DNA of 64,000 bases from Rhizophagus irregularis (taxonomy: Eukaryota > Glomeromycota > Glomeromycetes > Glomerales > Glomeraceae): positions 4,216,001-4,280,000 of the forward strand of contig NC_089429.1 in NCBI RefSeq assembly GCF_026210795.1. Direction: 5' to 3'. This document shows positions 32,370-43,808 of this stretch, in pieces. Position 1 is the stretch's first letter. Each line of letters starts with the position of its first letter. Below the pieces are notes generated by a model. That model had not been told where the DNA came from, did no database searches, and saw only the letters and a program-made list of their open reading frames with translations. The position numbers were made by a program, and so were the translations under genes.

Positions 32370-34088
32370 TTATATTAATCCATCAATATCTGATGGTCTA
32401 ATAATTAAATCATCATACATTTTCATTTTTACAATATTTTCAGTTTCTTTAATTAAATTTTTTAAATTATTAGAAAGAACAAATTGATTTGTAATTGCAT
32501 ATGTTAAATATTCTAAATTTTTCCCTTTAACAAATTCTTTAATAACATATAAAGTAGCTTTTAAATTATTTTTACTACTATTACAAATTAATAATTTTTT
32601 TAAATTATTAATATATTTACAATTTTCAAAAAAATGGGTTAAATTAATTGGATCAAGATCAAAATATAAATCTAAATATTCCAAATTAATAGGTAATGAT
32701 TGACCCAATTCTTTTAAAAAATTTTTACCAAGTTTTCCTTTAACTTCAAGAGTAAGATATCTTAAATTATTATTAAATAATTCCATTATTTGAAAAAATA
32801 AATTTTCATAATTATTAATTTCAGTTAAATAAAGAAATTCAATTTTTTCACAATATTGAATAATAAATTCATAAAAATCTTCAATAAAATATGGTTGATA
32901 AATTATTACTAAATATTTTAAATAAGGACCAATATTATGAAATAATAATTGAAAAGGAAAAATTGATTGAATAACATTATCATCAAGTATTAAGGTTTTA
33001 ATTTTTAATGGTATAGAAATATTTAAAAGGGATTGAATAAATAATTCTGGTCTTTCACAATATTTAAATTCTAAAGATTGAATATGTATTAAATGTTCAA
33101 TTTCATTTAATAATAACATATTCTCATTAAAAATAATAAAATGAAAACTAATTGAAGTTAAAGTATTTGAACAATATTTTAAAGATTCTGATAATGAACA
33201 AATTCTATTAAATAAAACTTTTGATAAAGTGATTTGTGATTTAAATAAATTTTTTATCTCTTGTAAAAATTTGTTATGAACTTCATGGGGAAAATTAAGT
33301 TCTATGTATTTAATAGAATTACAAATTAATGGTAAAGATGATAAAAAATTTTGTAATTTACGTATCGCTTCAAATTCAGGACATGATATTATTATACGAA
33401 AATCCTTAACTCTTGAAATAAATTTTGGAGTTTCTAAAATTAATTCATCAAGATTATAAAAATTTTTAGTGCTAAAAAAACGATCTTCTAATTGTAATTT
33501 ATATAATGATGCATCGTTTTTAATGAATATTTCAAATAATAAAAAATATGCTAAATTAATTTTAAGTATTAATGTTGTATCTGCTTTTTTATAAATAAAA
33601 TTTCGAAAATTTTCCATATTAGTTTTATTTGAAGCTTTGTATTGTATTTCAGTTAATGGACAATTAATCGTACAAGTATTTATATGACTAGAAGCTTTGA
33701 GTTCATTACTTAAAATTCTTGATTTATTCATCCAGACCATCAAATGCGAATCAATTAGAGAACTATTTACAGTTTTAAGAAAACTTGGATAATTAAATAA
33801 ATGAGGTTTTAATGATAATGAATCGATCATATTAAATCCATGATTTTTTAAAGTGTTTTTATTTACATCACTTAAATATAAAAAATAGATATCAAGAAAA
33901 TGTATAAATGTTTTATTACTTAAAGGAATTGAAAAAGGATCTTCCCAAAGTAATGGAATTGAAATACGACAAAATAATCGATTTACGAAAATACATGAGT
34001 AAAGTGACCTTAAATCATTTCGTAAATATTGTAAAATATAATCTATAATTTCTGGTATATCCCCAGAAAATATTTTGGAACATGCCAT
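32370..34088 (-). CDS. F-box protein with LRR-like C-terminal region (572 aa)
   Basis: Single intronless frame. The F-box at residues 8-55 reads GDIPEIIDYILQYLRND then LYSCIFVNRLFCRISIPLLW, followed by EDPFSIPLS, a sequence order shared with the neighbour at 27791-29647 (CLFVNHFC..PKLWSNPFSFTLP). The rest is Leu/Ile/Asn-rich with repeating L-x-x-L-x-L patterns (YLKYLVIIYQPYF, YLTLEVKGKLG, LEYLDLYFDLD) consistent with a leucine-rich-repeat-like fold. Likely an SCF ubiquitin-ligase substrate adaptor. The two genes are same-strand paralogs but much diverged. No membrane segment or signal peptide. Confidence 0.85.
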   Translation of the reverse strand: MACSKIFSGDIPEIIDYILQYLRNDLRSLYSCIFVNRLFCRISIPLLWEDPFSIPLSNKTFIHFLDIYFLYLSDVNKNTLKNHGFNMIDSLSLKPHLFNYPSFLKTVNSSLIDSHLMVWMNKSRILSNELKASSHINTCTINCPLTEIQYKASNKTNMENFRNFIYKKADTTLILKINLAYFLLFEIFIKNDASLYKLQLEDRFFSTKNFYNLDELILETPKFISRVKDFRIIISCPEFEAIRKLQNFLSSLPLICNSIKYIELNFPHEVHNKFLQEIKNLFKSQITLSKVLFNRICSLSESLKYCSNTLTSISFHFIIFNENMLLLNEIEHLIHIQSLEFKYCERPELFIQSLLNISIPLKIKTLILDDNVIQSIFPFQLLFHNIGPYLKYLVIIYQPYFIEDFYEFIIQYCEKIEFLYLTEINNYENLFFQIMELFNNNLRYLTLEVKGKLGKNFLKELGQSLPINLEYLDLYFDLDPINLTHFFENCKYINNLKKLLICNSSKNNLKATLYVIKEFVKGKNLEYLTYAITNQFVLSNNLKNLIKETENIVKMKMYDDLIIRPSDIDGLI

Positions 34089-36759
34089 GTTTTTTGAATA
34101 AATTAAAGGAGGGAAAAGACAAAAGGGGAATGAATTTATCCGTTGATCAGTTTTATTTATATGAAATTATTAACCGCAGTAGCCTCGGGAACTTTATGTT
34201 ACACCCGGTGCCCAGATGTAACTTTACTAGAGGATTTATAATTAGGGCGACTTTATTTATTTACTATTTGCATTTTTATTTGTTTTTTTTGTGACACAGA
34301 CTACGGCTGGTAGGGATTAAAAAAAAGCGACTAAATGATTACTAATTTGAAACATCTAACATCTTTGGAACTAATTATAGCTAGTATTAAAGTGTTAATA
34401 TATATTGACGCCTTATTCCTAGTAAGTCACCATTCCCCATAAATTGTGACATAGCTTATTAAGCATTCAGAAACTTGATAAAATTAAAAGTAAAAAAAAA
34501 GCCCCTTTTTTAAATGTAAAAAGGCCAACATATTTACAGTAGTAAATTTGAGAATTCTTTATTCAAATCTTTAAAAAATATTCCATTAAATAAATATCTA
34601 ATTTTAAGTGATAAAATGAATGAATAATTGTCCATTGCATATATAAAATTAGCAAAGACTACAATGATATTTGTTAGAAAATCTTATTGGAAAAAAAAGA
34701 TGAGAAGAGGCCAAAAATAATTAACAAAATTTTTATTATTTCCAGATGTGGATGGATAGATTTTTCGTTTTAATTATAATTAGCAATAATATTTTTTTGC
34801 TCATTTTATAAGTTTTTGTAATTAACGGAAAATTTTATTATATCAATTTTATCCCATATTCATATTATAATATTCATAAACTTTATAGTAAGTTTTATAC
34901 TATTTTATAAAATTTTATATTAAATTTTTTAAAATAGTTCTAAAGAGCAACTTTTTTTTGGCTGCACATTCTCTTTATTTGATTTTATGTTCCTCTGAAG
35001 TGAGCCAAATTTGCTATTTGTTCTCAGTTTTCTTGTTATCTTCATGATGGCTCCTTCATCCAACAAATCTAATATATCATAGCCAGAAGAAAACTCCTTT
35101 TGTTCATAGCAAGTAATGACAAGAGAACATCTCTTTCACCTAGGACAATAAATTATTCTAAGACTTTGACTACACATGCTAAAATGCAAGTTTTATAATC
35201 AAAGAAGGTACGATCTCCTCTTTGATTCCATGCACACTTGTTTATTATAAAAAAATCTAGGTGAAACTTTTCAATATTATTCATCATCCAGTGGTCAAAA
35301 TCTAGTAGTAATCAATCTTTGGCTTTTTTTTTCAAAATATTACAAATATTTGTTATTCATATATGAATATTTGAAATGAATATTTGAAATAAAATTAGAA
35401 TATTATTTGTGTTAAAATTTGGTGTTATTATTTATAAAAAAAAAATTATTCAAAATATTAATGAATAGGAAATAATATTAATATATAATCTGCGATTTTA
35501 CGATGAATAGTATAGATTTGATTAATAATGTTAAGGTGAATAAAACATTTTCGAATTTTTCCTCTTACTTGAGATGAATATTAATATTCAGCAACTATAC
35601 GAGCATAAGCATCTAAACTTAATCTCATTTCGCTAATCTCTTTATCAACTTCCATTAATTGAATAATAAAATCAACCAACTTTGTGTTTGTACATTTGCT
35701 CCGTGTATTTAAAAAATAGGTAGAGTTCATAAAAAAAATGTTTGTAAATTGGGCTTAAAAAATTCGCGTTATCCATTAGTGAAGAAAGTGTGGATATTCG
35801 GATTCCGGATATGTATTTTCCCAAGCACCTGACATACCTGCTTCGTGTAAAAAGTATAAAAAAAATCTAGTCATTCAATCGTATCAATGTCATCACTCAT
35901 CATTTTTTTGCAAGCTTTATTAAGTCGGACTACTATTAATGGCTTGTTATGATGATGAGAAAATCAATTTATCAGTAAGGTGACTTATTGTTGCGGGTAT
36001 GATACAAATATACAAATTTCAGATACCCCTGAGTTTTTGTTATATGACAATTTTTATTATTATTTAGATAACAAGATCGTTCAGAAAATGAGAGTTTGTT
36101 TTTGTAAGGTATTATAAATGAGGTACTGTAGCCCGCAAAATACGGTAATTATTTTTATTTACAGTCATTAATATAACTATGTCAACCCTTTATAGATTAT
36201 CTCCTTAACAATAACAATTCGCAAAAGAATTTATTGAAAAAATTGAGAATCTTCAGAAATTCGGATCGAATCCGCCGAGTTTGATTTGGCTTGCAGTATA
36301 CCAAATAAGTTGCATTGATTCTTTTATCGATGGTGGCGGAAGACTGATTCCTTGAAATAAACTAATTATAAGAAATTTTCAATTACCATCCAAATAATGA
36401 AAATTAATTAATCCAAACTTACTACAATTCAAATTAAACTTGCAATAATAAATATTTGCGAGTAGATATTAGAACATTTATTAACAAAAAACACAAAGAA
36501 CAAAGAAAAAGATTTTTGTCAAATTAATAAGGTGTAAACAATTAGGAATTAATCTGAATATGATAGTTACACTAATTAATACGTAAAAGAAAAAATTTAA
36601 AATAATGTCGATAAGAGTTATTCTCCCCCCATAAAAAATGGAATGTCATGTGATTCATTCGTACGCGTTTTTGAAACAGAATAACATGAATTTGCATACA
36701 ATGAACCAACTAAACTTCAATATAACCAATATAACTGGAGAAGTATACATAAAAAATAA
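34089..36759. other. Intergenic between F-box and BTB genes (2.7 kb)
   Basis: Mostly AT-rich without recognisable elements, apart from a coding-like stretch at 34960-35330 listed separately. 35340-35400 repeats GAATATTTGAAAT three times. Confidence 0.5.
34960..35330 (-). pseudogene. Possible small coding relic, unknown family
   Basis: On the minus strand this stretch is less AT-rich than its flanks. It has a 44-residue frame (35287-35153) beginning MMNNIEKFHLDFFIINK and containing RGDRTFFDYKTCILACV. Coding-like text continues after a stop with frame changes (FIVLGERDVLL; then an open stretch ending in Lys/Asn-rich residues). I do not recognise it; it may be the remnant of a host or element gene. 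Confidence 0.25.
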
Positions 36760-38166
36760 TTAACTCAATTCAATTATTTGAACATTTTGAGAAGGTTGAA
36801 TTCGAAGGCGACCAGGATGACATAACGATGCTACAGGATAAAGCCTTGATGGTAAATCATTCCACACTAGTACGTCTGGATACCTTACGCCATTGACCGT
36901 AAAGGCGCAAGTTCCGCAATTCATATTTAAATGAACAGTAACTCTCGCACCATCTCCAAATTTATTACAATATTCGTTTTGCCAAATTCCGGAATTACAA
37001 CAATTGCCATTGGAACCCAATACCCATCCATTGGGTTGAGATCCTGCAAATTTTTCGTAATTTAAATCCCCTGGTCCGCATACTCCGACATAAACAATTT
37101 TACACTTTCTCTCAATAATGACGTCCCACTCATAGATTCCTTCATTTTCAAATGACATTCTACTTCTAATACTTTGAAGATGGTTACCATATGGCGATTC
37201 TACAACATTTCCATTTTCCTTAATAATAAGTCTCGATCCACATGCTAACTCATCCCAAGCGTAAGAAGATATTCCGCGAACATCGTTTAAATCAGAATCA
37301 TTCGACATTACTTTATATCGATAAACATCCATGATTACTTCTGATGGAATAATTCCCAATGGCTCAATAAATTTTGCTAATATTTGACCTTTAATTCTCT
37401 TGAAATCAATATATTCAATTAAAGGTTCTAATATTTCAGCAACTTTTTGACAATCGGTAAAATTATTTTCTACTTGGATCTGATTTTCTATTTGTTCTAA
37501 AACTGGTAACTGTTTAAAAAGAATTTCATATGCATCGTTGGATACTTTTTTTCCTGCTAGAATAACACTATATCTGAGAACTTCGTATTCCGGTGTTGCA
37601 AAGGGCTTTGCTTTCTCGTGTGTGTGAGACAAAAGACATTGAAGTGCTTCAAGTGATAATCGACCAAATTCAATTGCATTTAATGGAATAGTTGCTAGTT
37701 CTTCGACTAACAAGTTTACGAGAATATTATTTTCCGTAAATGGCATAGTTTTCACGACTTTCGACAAAAATTCTGGTAAATAATCTTCTGAGCGACTAAC
37801 TAGTAAGGCATTTTTTAAAATTCTCATGATAAATTCCTGGAGATTTGGTAATTGAAAATAATCTGCGGCGCTGAAGGCTTCAATTATATTTTCTTCGGTT
37901 ATTGATTCTTCTTTAATTGAACCTGTATAAGCATATTCCAACACAATTTCCATTACAAAAGAATTAATCGTTGGAAAAGAAATTTGATTCTCGTAGCTTT
38001 CTTTCATTCCATTATAAAGTAGCCCATCAAATACTTCTGATCTCGCTGCTAATATTGCCCTAGATGCATATAATCTTTTATTATCTTCACAAATAATTTC
38101 TATATCGCTATATTTTGGGTTATTTAATAATAATTTTAAATCTTGGTCTAGCGAATATCCTTTCAT
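36760..38166 (-). CDS. BTB-BACK-SPRY protein 1 (468 aa)
   Basis: Intronless frame, start MKGYSLDQDLKLLLNNPKYS. BTB/POZ domain at about residues 15-120 (YSDIEIICED, CRAIL-type helix ASRAILAARSEVFDGLLYNG, EYAYTGSIKEES). BACK-like helices at about 125-215 (IPLNAIEFGRLSLEALQCLL, ATPEYEVLRYSVILAGKKVS). A linker rich in acidic residues leads to a SPRY domain at about 305-460: GIYEWDVIIERKCKIVYVGV, PNGWVLGSNGNCCNSG, VTVHLNMNCGTCAFTVNGV, and YPVASLCHPGRLRIQ. In other fungi and animals BTB proteins of this build bring substrates to Cullin-3 ubiquitin ligase, the SPRY part binding the partner. First of a cluster of seven copies. The SPRY core shows extra cysteines compared with its neighbours. No regulatory motif could be assigned. 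Confidence 0.88.
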   Translation of the reverse strand: MKGYSLDQDLKLLLNNPKYSDIEIICEDNKRLYASRAILAARSEVFDGLLYNGMKESYENQISFPTINSFVMEIVLEYAYTGSIKEESITEENIIEAFSAADYFQLPNLQEFIMRILKNALLVSRSEDYLPEFLSKVVKTMPFTENNILVNLLVEELATIPLNAIEFGRLSLEALQCLLSHTHEKAKPFATPEYEVLRYSVILAGKKVSNDAYEILFKQLPVLEQIENQIQVENNFTDCQKVAEILEPLIEYIDFKRIKGQILAKFIEPLGIIPSEVIMDVYRYKVMSNDSDLNDVRGISSYAWDELACGSRLIIKENGNVVESPYGNHLQSIRSRMSFENEGIYEWDVIIERKCKIVYVGVCGPGDLNYEKFAGSQPNGWVLGSNGNCCNSGIWQNEYCNKFGDGARVTVHLNMNCGTCAFTVNGVRYPDVLVWNDLPSRLYPVASLCHPGRLRIQPSQNVQIIELS

Positions 38167-38510
38167 ATTTGAAAATCAAATTTTTTAAATTTTTTTTATT
38201 TTTAAGAAACAGAAAGTGGGTTGTAAGCTTACATGAGACGATAAGCCAAATAAGCTAATATTTATATATTTTTTGCATCAGATTTTCAACAAATTAGGTG
38301 ATTTAAATATGAATCGGAGAAAATTTGGAATCAAACATTCTGATGTATTACCAAATAAGTATTTTAAACAACGCGTTTGTACTTAAAATCACATTCTTAT
38401 ACTTATACGCGTGATTAATTATAATAAATAAAATCGACGTGATTGTACCGTATAGGCGTATACACCGTGTACACTTGATTCACTTGATTCCTGATTTTAA
38501 AAATTTTATA

Positions 38511-38941
38511 TGGTGGCTGTCACCTATAAACAACAATAGTCCGAAATTTTGAAATTTATTTATTTATATTGTGTAACTTATGTTTTAAAGTACTTTGTCA
38601 AAATATTAATTGCCGCGTGAGCGGCAAAATTTTTTTTTTGCCATATTACATGGAATTCTTGTGGATTTCCATGGAATTTTTGTAAAATCCATAAAAATTA
38701 CATGAAAACTAGTCCGAAATTTTATATTTTTATTATTGCTACTTATTAAAATTATCCAACTTTAACCCATAATATTAATTAAAATTCTTATTAAATTCTA
38801 TAAAATAATCCGATAGAAATGTTCAGTACATGTTGCTATATCATTTTATCGGTTTAGTTTTTTCTTTTTACTATTCAATTTACAATTTATAAAAATTTGA
38901 AGTCACTTAATATTAGTGTGGTTTATAGGTGACAGCCACCA
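38511..38941. mobile_element. 431-bp MITE with TA target duplication
   Basis: The left end TGGTGGCTGTCACCTATAAA and the right end, read inverted, TGGTGGCTGTCACCTATAAA are identical for at least 20 bases and continue to AC. TA flanks both sides (38509-38510 and 38942-38943), as for Tc1/mariner-type MITEs. The interior has no coding capacity and a GC-rich hairpin TTGCCGC-GTGA-GCGGCAA at about 38610-38630 followed by a T run. It lies between BTB copies 1 and 2. Confidence 0.8.
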
Positions 38942-39253
38942 TAGTACTATAGTACTGACAATCCCAATAAAAATTAAAGAAATCTTCATATTATAATCCG
39001 TTATATTTGGGACGGGTATTATACCGTCGTATGACCTGTATTTTAGGCATATCGAGATCGAGGTATCGGCTCATTCAGGTGTATCGAGCGGATTATTTTA
39101 TCACGTAAAAAATATGTTAATTGTGTAAATCAGCATACAAAGTACTTTTTGTTTATTCATTTTTAGACTTCGATATATAATACAAATACATACTGTACGT
39201 CATTCGAATTAAAATTTTTTTCTTATTCATCTTCTATATTAACGACCTTTAAA

Positions 39254-40645
39254 TTATTTTCTATGATAAAATTGAATTCGATAGCGACCAGGATGGCGTA
39301 ATGTTACTAGAGGATAAAGCTTTGATGGTAAATTATTCCACCCCGATACTACCGGATACCTTTTACCATTGACTGTAAAAGCGCAAGTTCTTTTATTCAT
39401 ATCTACATGTGCAATGACTTTTGCGCCATTTCCAAATGGTTGGCAATAATTTGATCCTTTACCAGAATTAAAGCAATAACCAGTAGAACTTAATACCCAT
39501 ATAGTAGATTGAGCCTTCGACATAGTTTCAAAATTAATATGCTCTGATGAACATACTCCAACCCAAGCAGGTTTACAATCTTTCTCAATAACAAAATCAA
39601 ATTCAAAAATGCCATTATCTTCTAACGCCACTTTAGCTTTAATACCTTGGTATGAATTAACACCATTTGGCGCACTTACAACTTTTTTATTATTTTCAAT
39701 AATGAGTTTTGATCCACACGCTGAACTATCCCAAACATAATCAAAATCATAGGGTATTCCTCGAGTTCCATTAATATCATTGTTAAGCGATGTTACTTTT
39801 TGTCGATAAGCATTAAAAATTATTTCAGTCGAGATAATTTTCAATGGTTCAATAATATTAGTTAAAATTCTTCCTTTAATTTGACTAAAATCAATAAATT
39901 TAGCTAAAGGATCCAATTCTTCAGCAACTGTTTGATTGTCGGTAATAGATTCGTTTATTCCTTGAATTGGATTCTCTATTTGTTCCAAGGATGGCAACTG
40001 TTGCGTAAGAGCTTGAAATGCATTATCCGAAACTTGCTTTGCTGCTAGAATAGCACTATATCGAAAAACTTCATATTCTGGAGTTGCAAAGAACTTTTCT
40101 TTTTTATGTGTACAATATAAGAGATATTTAAGTCCTGTAGTTGATAATCGACCAAATTCGATAGTATTTAATGGAATAATTGCTACTGCTTCAACCAATA
40201 AATTGAGAAATGCATTATCCTCCGTTAATGGCATTAATTCCGCGGCTTTAGATAGTAACTCTGGTGAATAATCTGTTTCTAATTTATTTTTAATAATTTT
40301 CATAATAAAATCTTGAAGATCTGATAAATGAAAATACTCTGCAGCACAAAAAGCTTCTATTAAATTATTATTCGTTATTGATTCTTCTTTAATTGAACCT
40401 GTATAAGTATATTCCAACACAATTTCCATTACAAAAGAATTAATCGTTGGAAAAGAAATTTGGTTTTCATAACTTTCTTTCATCCCATTATAAAGTAATT
40501 TATCAAATACTTCGGACCTTGCAGCTAAAATTGCTCTACAGCCATATAGTTTCTTTTCATCTTCACATAAAATTTCTATATCACTATACTTTGGATTATT
40601 TACTAACAGTTTTAAGTCTTGTTCTAATGAACATCCTCTCGCCAT
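39254..40645 (-). CDS. BTB-BACK-SPRY protein 2 (463 aa)
   Basis: Intronless, start MARGCSLEQDLKLLVNNPKY. BTB at about 15-120 (CRAILAARSEVFDKLLYNGM, EYTYTGSIKEESIT), BACK-like region at about 125-215 (IPLNTIEFGRLSTTGLKYLL, FATPEYEVFRYSAILAAKQV), linker, and SPRY at about 300-458 (FEFDFVIEKDCKPAWVGVCS, TIWVLSSTGYCFNSG, VDMNKRTCAFTVNGKRYPVV, YPLVTLRHPGRYRIQ). Compared with copies 4-7 the SPRY strand EWDVIIEK is EFDFVIEK. All domains are complete, and length matches the family in this window. Same predicted role as Cullin-3 substrate adaptor. It shares the nucleotide stretch covering SFPTINSFVMEIVLEY with copy 1, so these two are close duplicates or have exchanged sequence. Confidence 0.88.
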   Translation of the reverse strand: MARGCSLEQDLKLLVNNPKYSDIEILCEDEKKLYGCRAILAARSEVFDKLLYNGMKESYENQISFPTINSFVMEIVLEYTYTGSIKEESITNNNLIEAFCAAEYFHLSDLQDFIMKIIKNKLETDYSPELLSKAAELMPLTEDNAFLNLLVEAVAIIPLNTIEFGRLSTTGLKYLLYCTHKKEKFFATPEYEVFRYSAILAAKQVSDNAFQALTQQLPSLEQIENPIQGINESITDNQTVAEELDPLAKFIDFSQIKGRILTNIIEPLKIISTEIIFNAYRQKVTSLNNDINGTRGIPYDFDYVWDSSACGSKLIIENNKKVVSAPNGVNSYQGIKAKVALEDNGIFEFDFVIEKDCKPAWVGVCSSEHINFETMSKAQSTIWVLSSTGYCFNSGKGSNYCQPFGNGAKVIAHVDMNKRTCAFTVNGKRYPVVSGWNNLPSKLYPLVTLRHPGRYRIQFYHRK

Positions 40646-41251
40646 TTTTTGAGAATTTTTTTTTTCAATTTCAATGATTCTATTTTAAGAATTTGACTTA
40701 TATATAAAAAAGTGGTTACACTATGTGCAATGCAGATCATCTCGATAATTAGTTAACAAAAAAAAAAAAAACTTTATTTTTTTGTTAAAAAAAATTAAAA
40801 TTTTTCATCAATTGAATTCTCAAATTAATTATATTTTTTGACTTAAGAGATACGAATTTAATTCTACTAGTTTTATATAAACGTATATTAACAAGATATG
40901 ATATGGTTATAGGTTTATGATAAGAGACCGGAAATAAATGATTGAATTTGAAGGCGACCAGAGTTATATAATGATACCATAGGACAAACCTTTGAAGATA
41001 AATAAATCTCAGCGAATATTTTTTACATTAATTGCAAACAACAATTTTTTTTTTATTATATCCGAATGTCTCAAATGAGGGACGATATCTGGATGATATC
41101 ATGTTAATTACCATAACACCTAATGTCCATATACTATTGAAAAATTACTATGCCGCAGGTAATTTGATCCAAACATGTGTGCATATTTTCTCTATAACAA
41201 TATCTCATTAAAAATACCTTTGTTTTCTAATGCTATTTTAACTCTCACACT

Positions 41252-41813
41252 TAAAGATGGTCAATGGTCCTACTTGGTCCTAATCGGTCCTACGTGATCG
41301 GTCTTTGGGACGGACCGGACCGCAGTCCTTAATACCCGGTCCTAAATAAAGACCGATCACGATGATGGGTAAAATCTATCACGTGACATTACACAAATCC
41401 AAAAAAGGAAATTTTTGTTCCCGTCACACTTGGATCCTGGGGAAAATCTTACCACACCACCCTCGGTTATACAGTGACATTTAGCGTCACATTGTCATGT
41501 GATATCCGCATTCGCATTTTTTATATTTATCTGAGGGACTTACTAGCCTGATCATTATTTGTCACAACCTCGGAAATCACACCCCCAACAAATATTTTGT
41601 GTAACCGAGGGTGGTGTGGTAAGACTACCCGGATCCTGGTTACACTACAATACAAAAAAGGAAATTTCTATGCCGATCATTTAATTCTGGCCGGAATTAT
41701 CATAAATTTCGAAATTTATAAAGACTGATGGAGGACTGCGTTCTATGTGGTCCGGTCTTTTTGCATGTAGGACCGGTCTTAACCATGGTCTTTAGGACCG
41801 TTGACCATCTTTA
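41252..41813. mobile_element. hAT-type nonautonomous element (562 bp) with 8-bp target duplication
   Basis: The left end TAAAGATGGTCAATGGTCCT and the right end, read inverted, TAAAGATGGTCAACGGTCCT match. Both sides carry CTCACACT (41244-41251 and 41814-41821), an exact 8-bp duplication as hAT elements make. Subterminal GGTCCTA/GGACCG/GACCGGTC words repeat through both arms. No coding capacity. It is inserted in the SPRY part of BTB copy 3 and carries the nested element at 41447-41624. Confidence 0.85.
41447..41624. mobile_element. 178-bp MITE nested in the hAT-type element
   Basis: The left end TCTTACCACACCACCCTCGG, continuing TTATACA, and the right end, read inverted, TCTTACCACACCACCCTCGG, continuing TTACACA, match over 27 bases with one difference. 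No clear target duplication; GGATCCTGG lies close to both ends in direct orientation. Noncoding. Confidence 0.75.
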
Positions 41814-42289
41814 CTCACACTCTGTTGTAAGTTACAATCAACTGGCATTTTGTACAACATCTCCATCATCCTCAATAATAAGTTTTGATCCACATACTGC
41901 TTTAATTGAATTCCTCATTAGAATTTTATACGTATTGTTAGAAATTTTTTTACCACAAGAATCGGCGCTGTATTGAAAAACTTCATATTCCGGAGTTGCA
42001 AAATGTATTTCTTTTTACATGTACAAAAGCTTTAATAGATAATCGACCAAATTCAATGGTATTTAATGGAGTAGTTGCCACTGTTTCAACCAGTTGATTA
42101 AGGAGAATATTATCTTCCGTCAATTATCATCGTATCTACAGCTTCAGATAATAATTCAGTTGAATAATTACTGTATCTTTGTAATTCTCCTCTAAATATT
42201 TTACCGGTTTTTTTTATGACGAAAATTTAAAGCCTCAATAATTGAGAATAATCCGCAGCAATAAATTTGTACTATATTATCTTTAGTTA

Positions 42290-42640
42290 GGGGATGGCCA
42301 GAAATGACGTAATTTAAATTTTAGGATTTTTGCCCCCCGCCTCGAACTTGTGATTCCACTCCACATGTTTCGTCACAGGGTATTCAGAAAACATTGGTTC
42401 CACTTAGAATTTCCACGATGGATCCATGTGGATTTCTCTGCAGATTTTGACCGGCAAAAACTTCCTGATGAACTTTATTAACCTCCCTATGTCATCATTC
42501 ATTTTAGGAAATGTAAAATTAAAACACAATTCTGACTAGAATTATATTAACTACAAGTGTCTAAAAATGGAAGGTGTGTAACATCATCATGGTCTTAACC
42601 CCCTCCCCCTTAGGAAATGACGTCATTTCTGGCCATCCCC
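42290..42640. mobile_element. 351-bp Tourist-like (PIF/Harbinger-type) MITE
   Basis: The left end GGGGATGGCCAGAAATGACG and the right end, read inverted, GGGGATGGCCAGAAATGACG are identical over at least 21 bases. TTA flanks each side (42287-42289 and 42641-42643): the 3-bp TWA duplication of PIF/Harbinger elements. Noncoding. Inserted in the BTB part of copy 3. Confidence 0.85.
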
Positions 42641-42870
42641 TTATCCTTTAATTGAACCCGTATAAGAATATTCTAATATCCATTACAGTAGACTCAACAG
42701 TTAGAAGAGAGATTTGATTTTCATATATAGTAATCCGTCAAATAATTCTGACCTTGCAGCCAAAATTGCTTTAGATGCATATATTTTTTTTTTATCTTTA
42801 CATAAAATTCCTATATCGCCATATTTGAGTTATTTATCAACAATATTAAGTCTTATTTTCCTCTCTTCAT

Positions 42871-43808
42871 TTTTTTTTTTATGTCCAAGAAACTTATAAA
42901 TAGTTTAAATTTAGATAAGTAGAGTGTGTTGCATAACAAAGATCAAAATTTAGATCGGATAGCAAATTGTCGATATACGTAATATTTATAATTATTCCTT
43001 GGTTGTAACTTAATTTAATATAAGCAGATAACTTATGGATTTTACAAAATAATATGAATAATGATTCTCAACGTCTATGAAAGAAGAAGAATACTATGAA
43101 AATGAATATGAAGATGAATGGGCCGAGAAGACGAATTAGAAGCTTATGTTTCACTCGATCTAGACTCGAAATTTTTACGAAGGGAAGAGAAATTGCGCAC
43201 TCAACAGTTCAATTCAAGTTTATAGCATTATATTCTAGACTTCGAGTGAGTCAAGTATTGATCTAATATCAATGATATAATATTTAGCGTATTTTGACGG
43301 TATATTGATCATTTCGTGATTATTGTCATTAAAATGATTTTTTTTTATTAATAAATATTGGTTTTTAAGAAATTATAATAATAAAATATCTAAAAAAAAA
43401 AATTGTTATAAATTAAATGAATAAATTAATCGGGTAACGTTTAACCTGCCTTACTGCTAAATTGTACGTATAATTTCAAATATAACACTACGTTTGCTTA
43501 TTAACAATCATTAGTCTTATTCTAACGAATATCCTCTTGTCATTTCTAATCACAGTTATAATGATATTCAAAGATTATAAAGAGTTGTATCTATACATTA
43601 TAGCTATGTGTGCAATGAAGATATGATGCTTTTAACAACTGGAAGTTTAATTGAAATTCATACGGCACATATAAATAATTTCATTCTACGCTAAATACAA
43701 AATTTTTTACTAATGAATTTCTCGACTAAATTATATTATCATCATGACTTTAAATAATATCCAATTTTATTTACTCTCGCATGTATTATAGAGGGTATAT
43801 ATGTAGAT
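42871..43808. other. Intergenic between BTB copies 3 and 4
   Basis: No gene is supported. 43500-43540 on the plus strand holds a short inverse match to the start of a BTB gene (TCTAACGAATATCCTCTTGTCATTT, the antisense of MTRGYSLE), a possible sixteen-codon remnant of another copy. Confidence 0.45.

Larger units (their letters stand above)
40940..42870 (-). pseudogene. BTB-BACK-SPRY copy 3, decayed and MITE-ridden
   Basis: Fragments of every domain remain in order. The BTB start is near 42870-42690 (YASKAILAARSELFDGLLY), BACK-like text lies at about 41930-42140 (TPEYEVFQYSADSCGKK, NTIEFGRLSIKAF), and the SPRY end is at 40940-41000 (VSLYNSGRLQIQS). Two MITEs (41252-41813 and 42290-42640) are inserted, the first itself carrying another insertion. 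About 330 bases of the BACK-SPRY linker are missing: text matching the start of SPRY (KLIIEDDGDV) abuts text matching the end of BACK near 41900. Many stops and frame changes. Removing the MITEs does not restore a gene. The gene was full-length before decay. Confidence 0.85.

Noticed and set aside
38605-38640. Bacterial-type terminator (GC hairpin plus T run)
   Set aside because: It lies inside a MITE in a eukaryotic context; most likely part of the MITE's own palindromic structure.
41728-41976. 82-residue plus-strand frame
   Set aside because: It crosses the right end of the hAT-type MITE into the BTB pseudogene, so it is a chance chimera.
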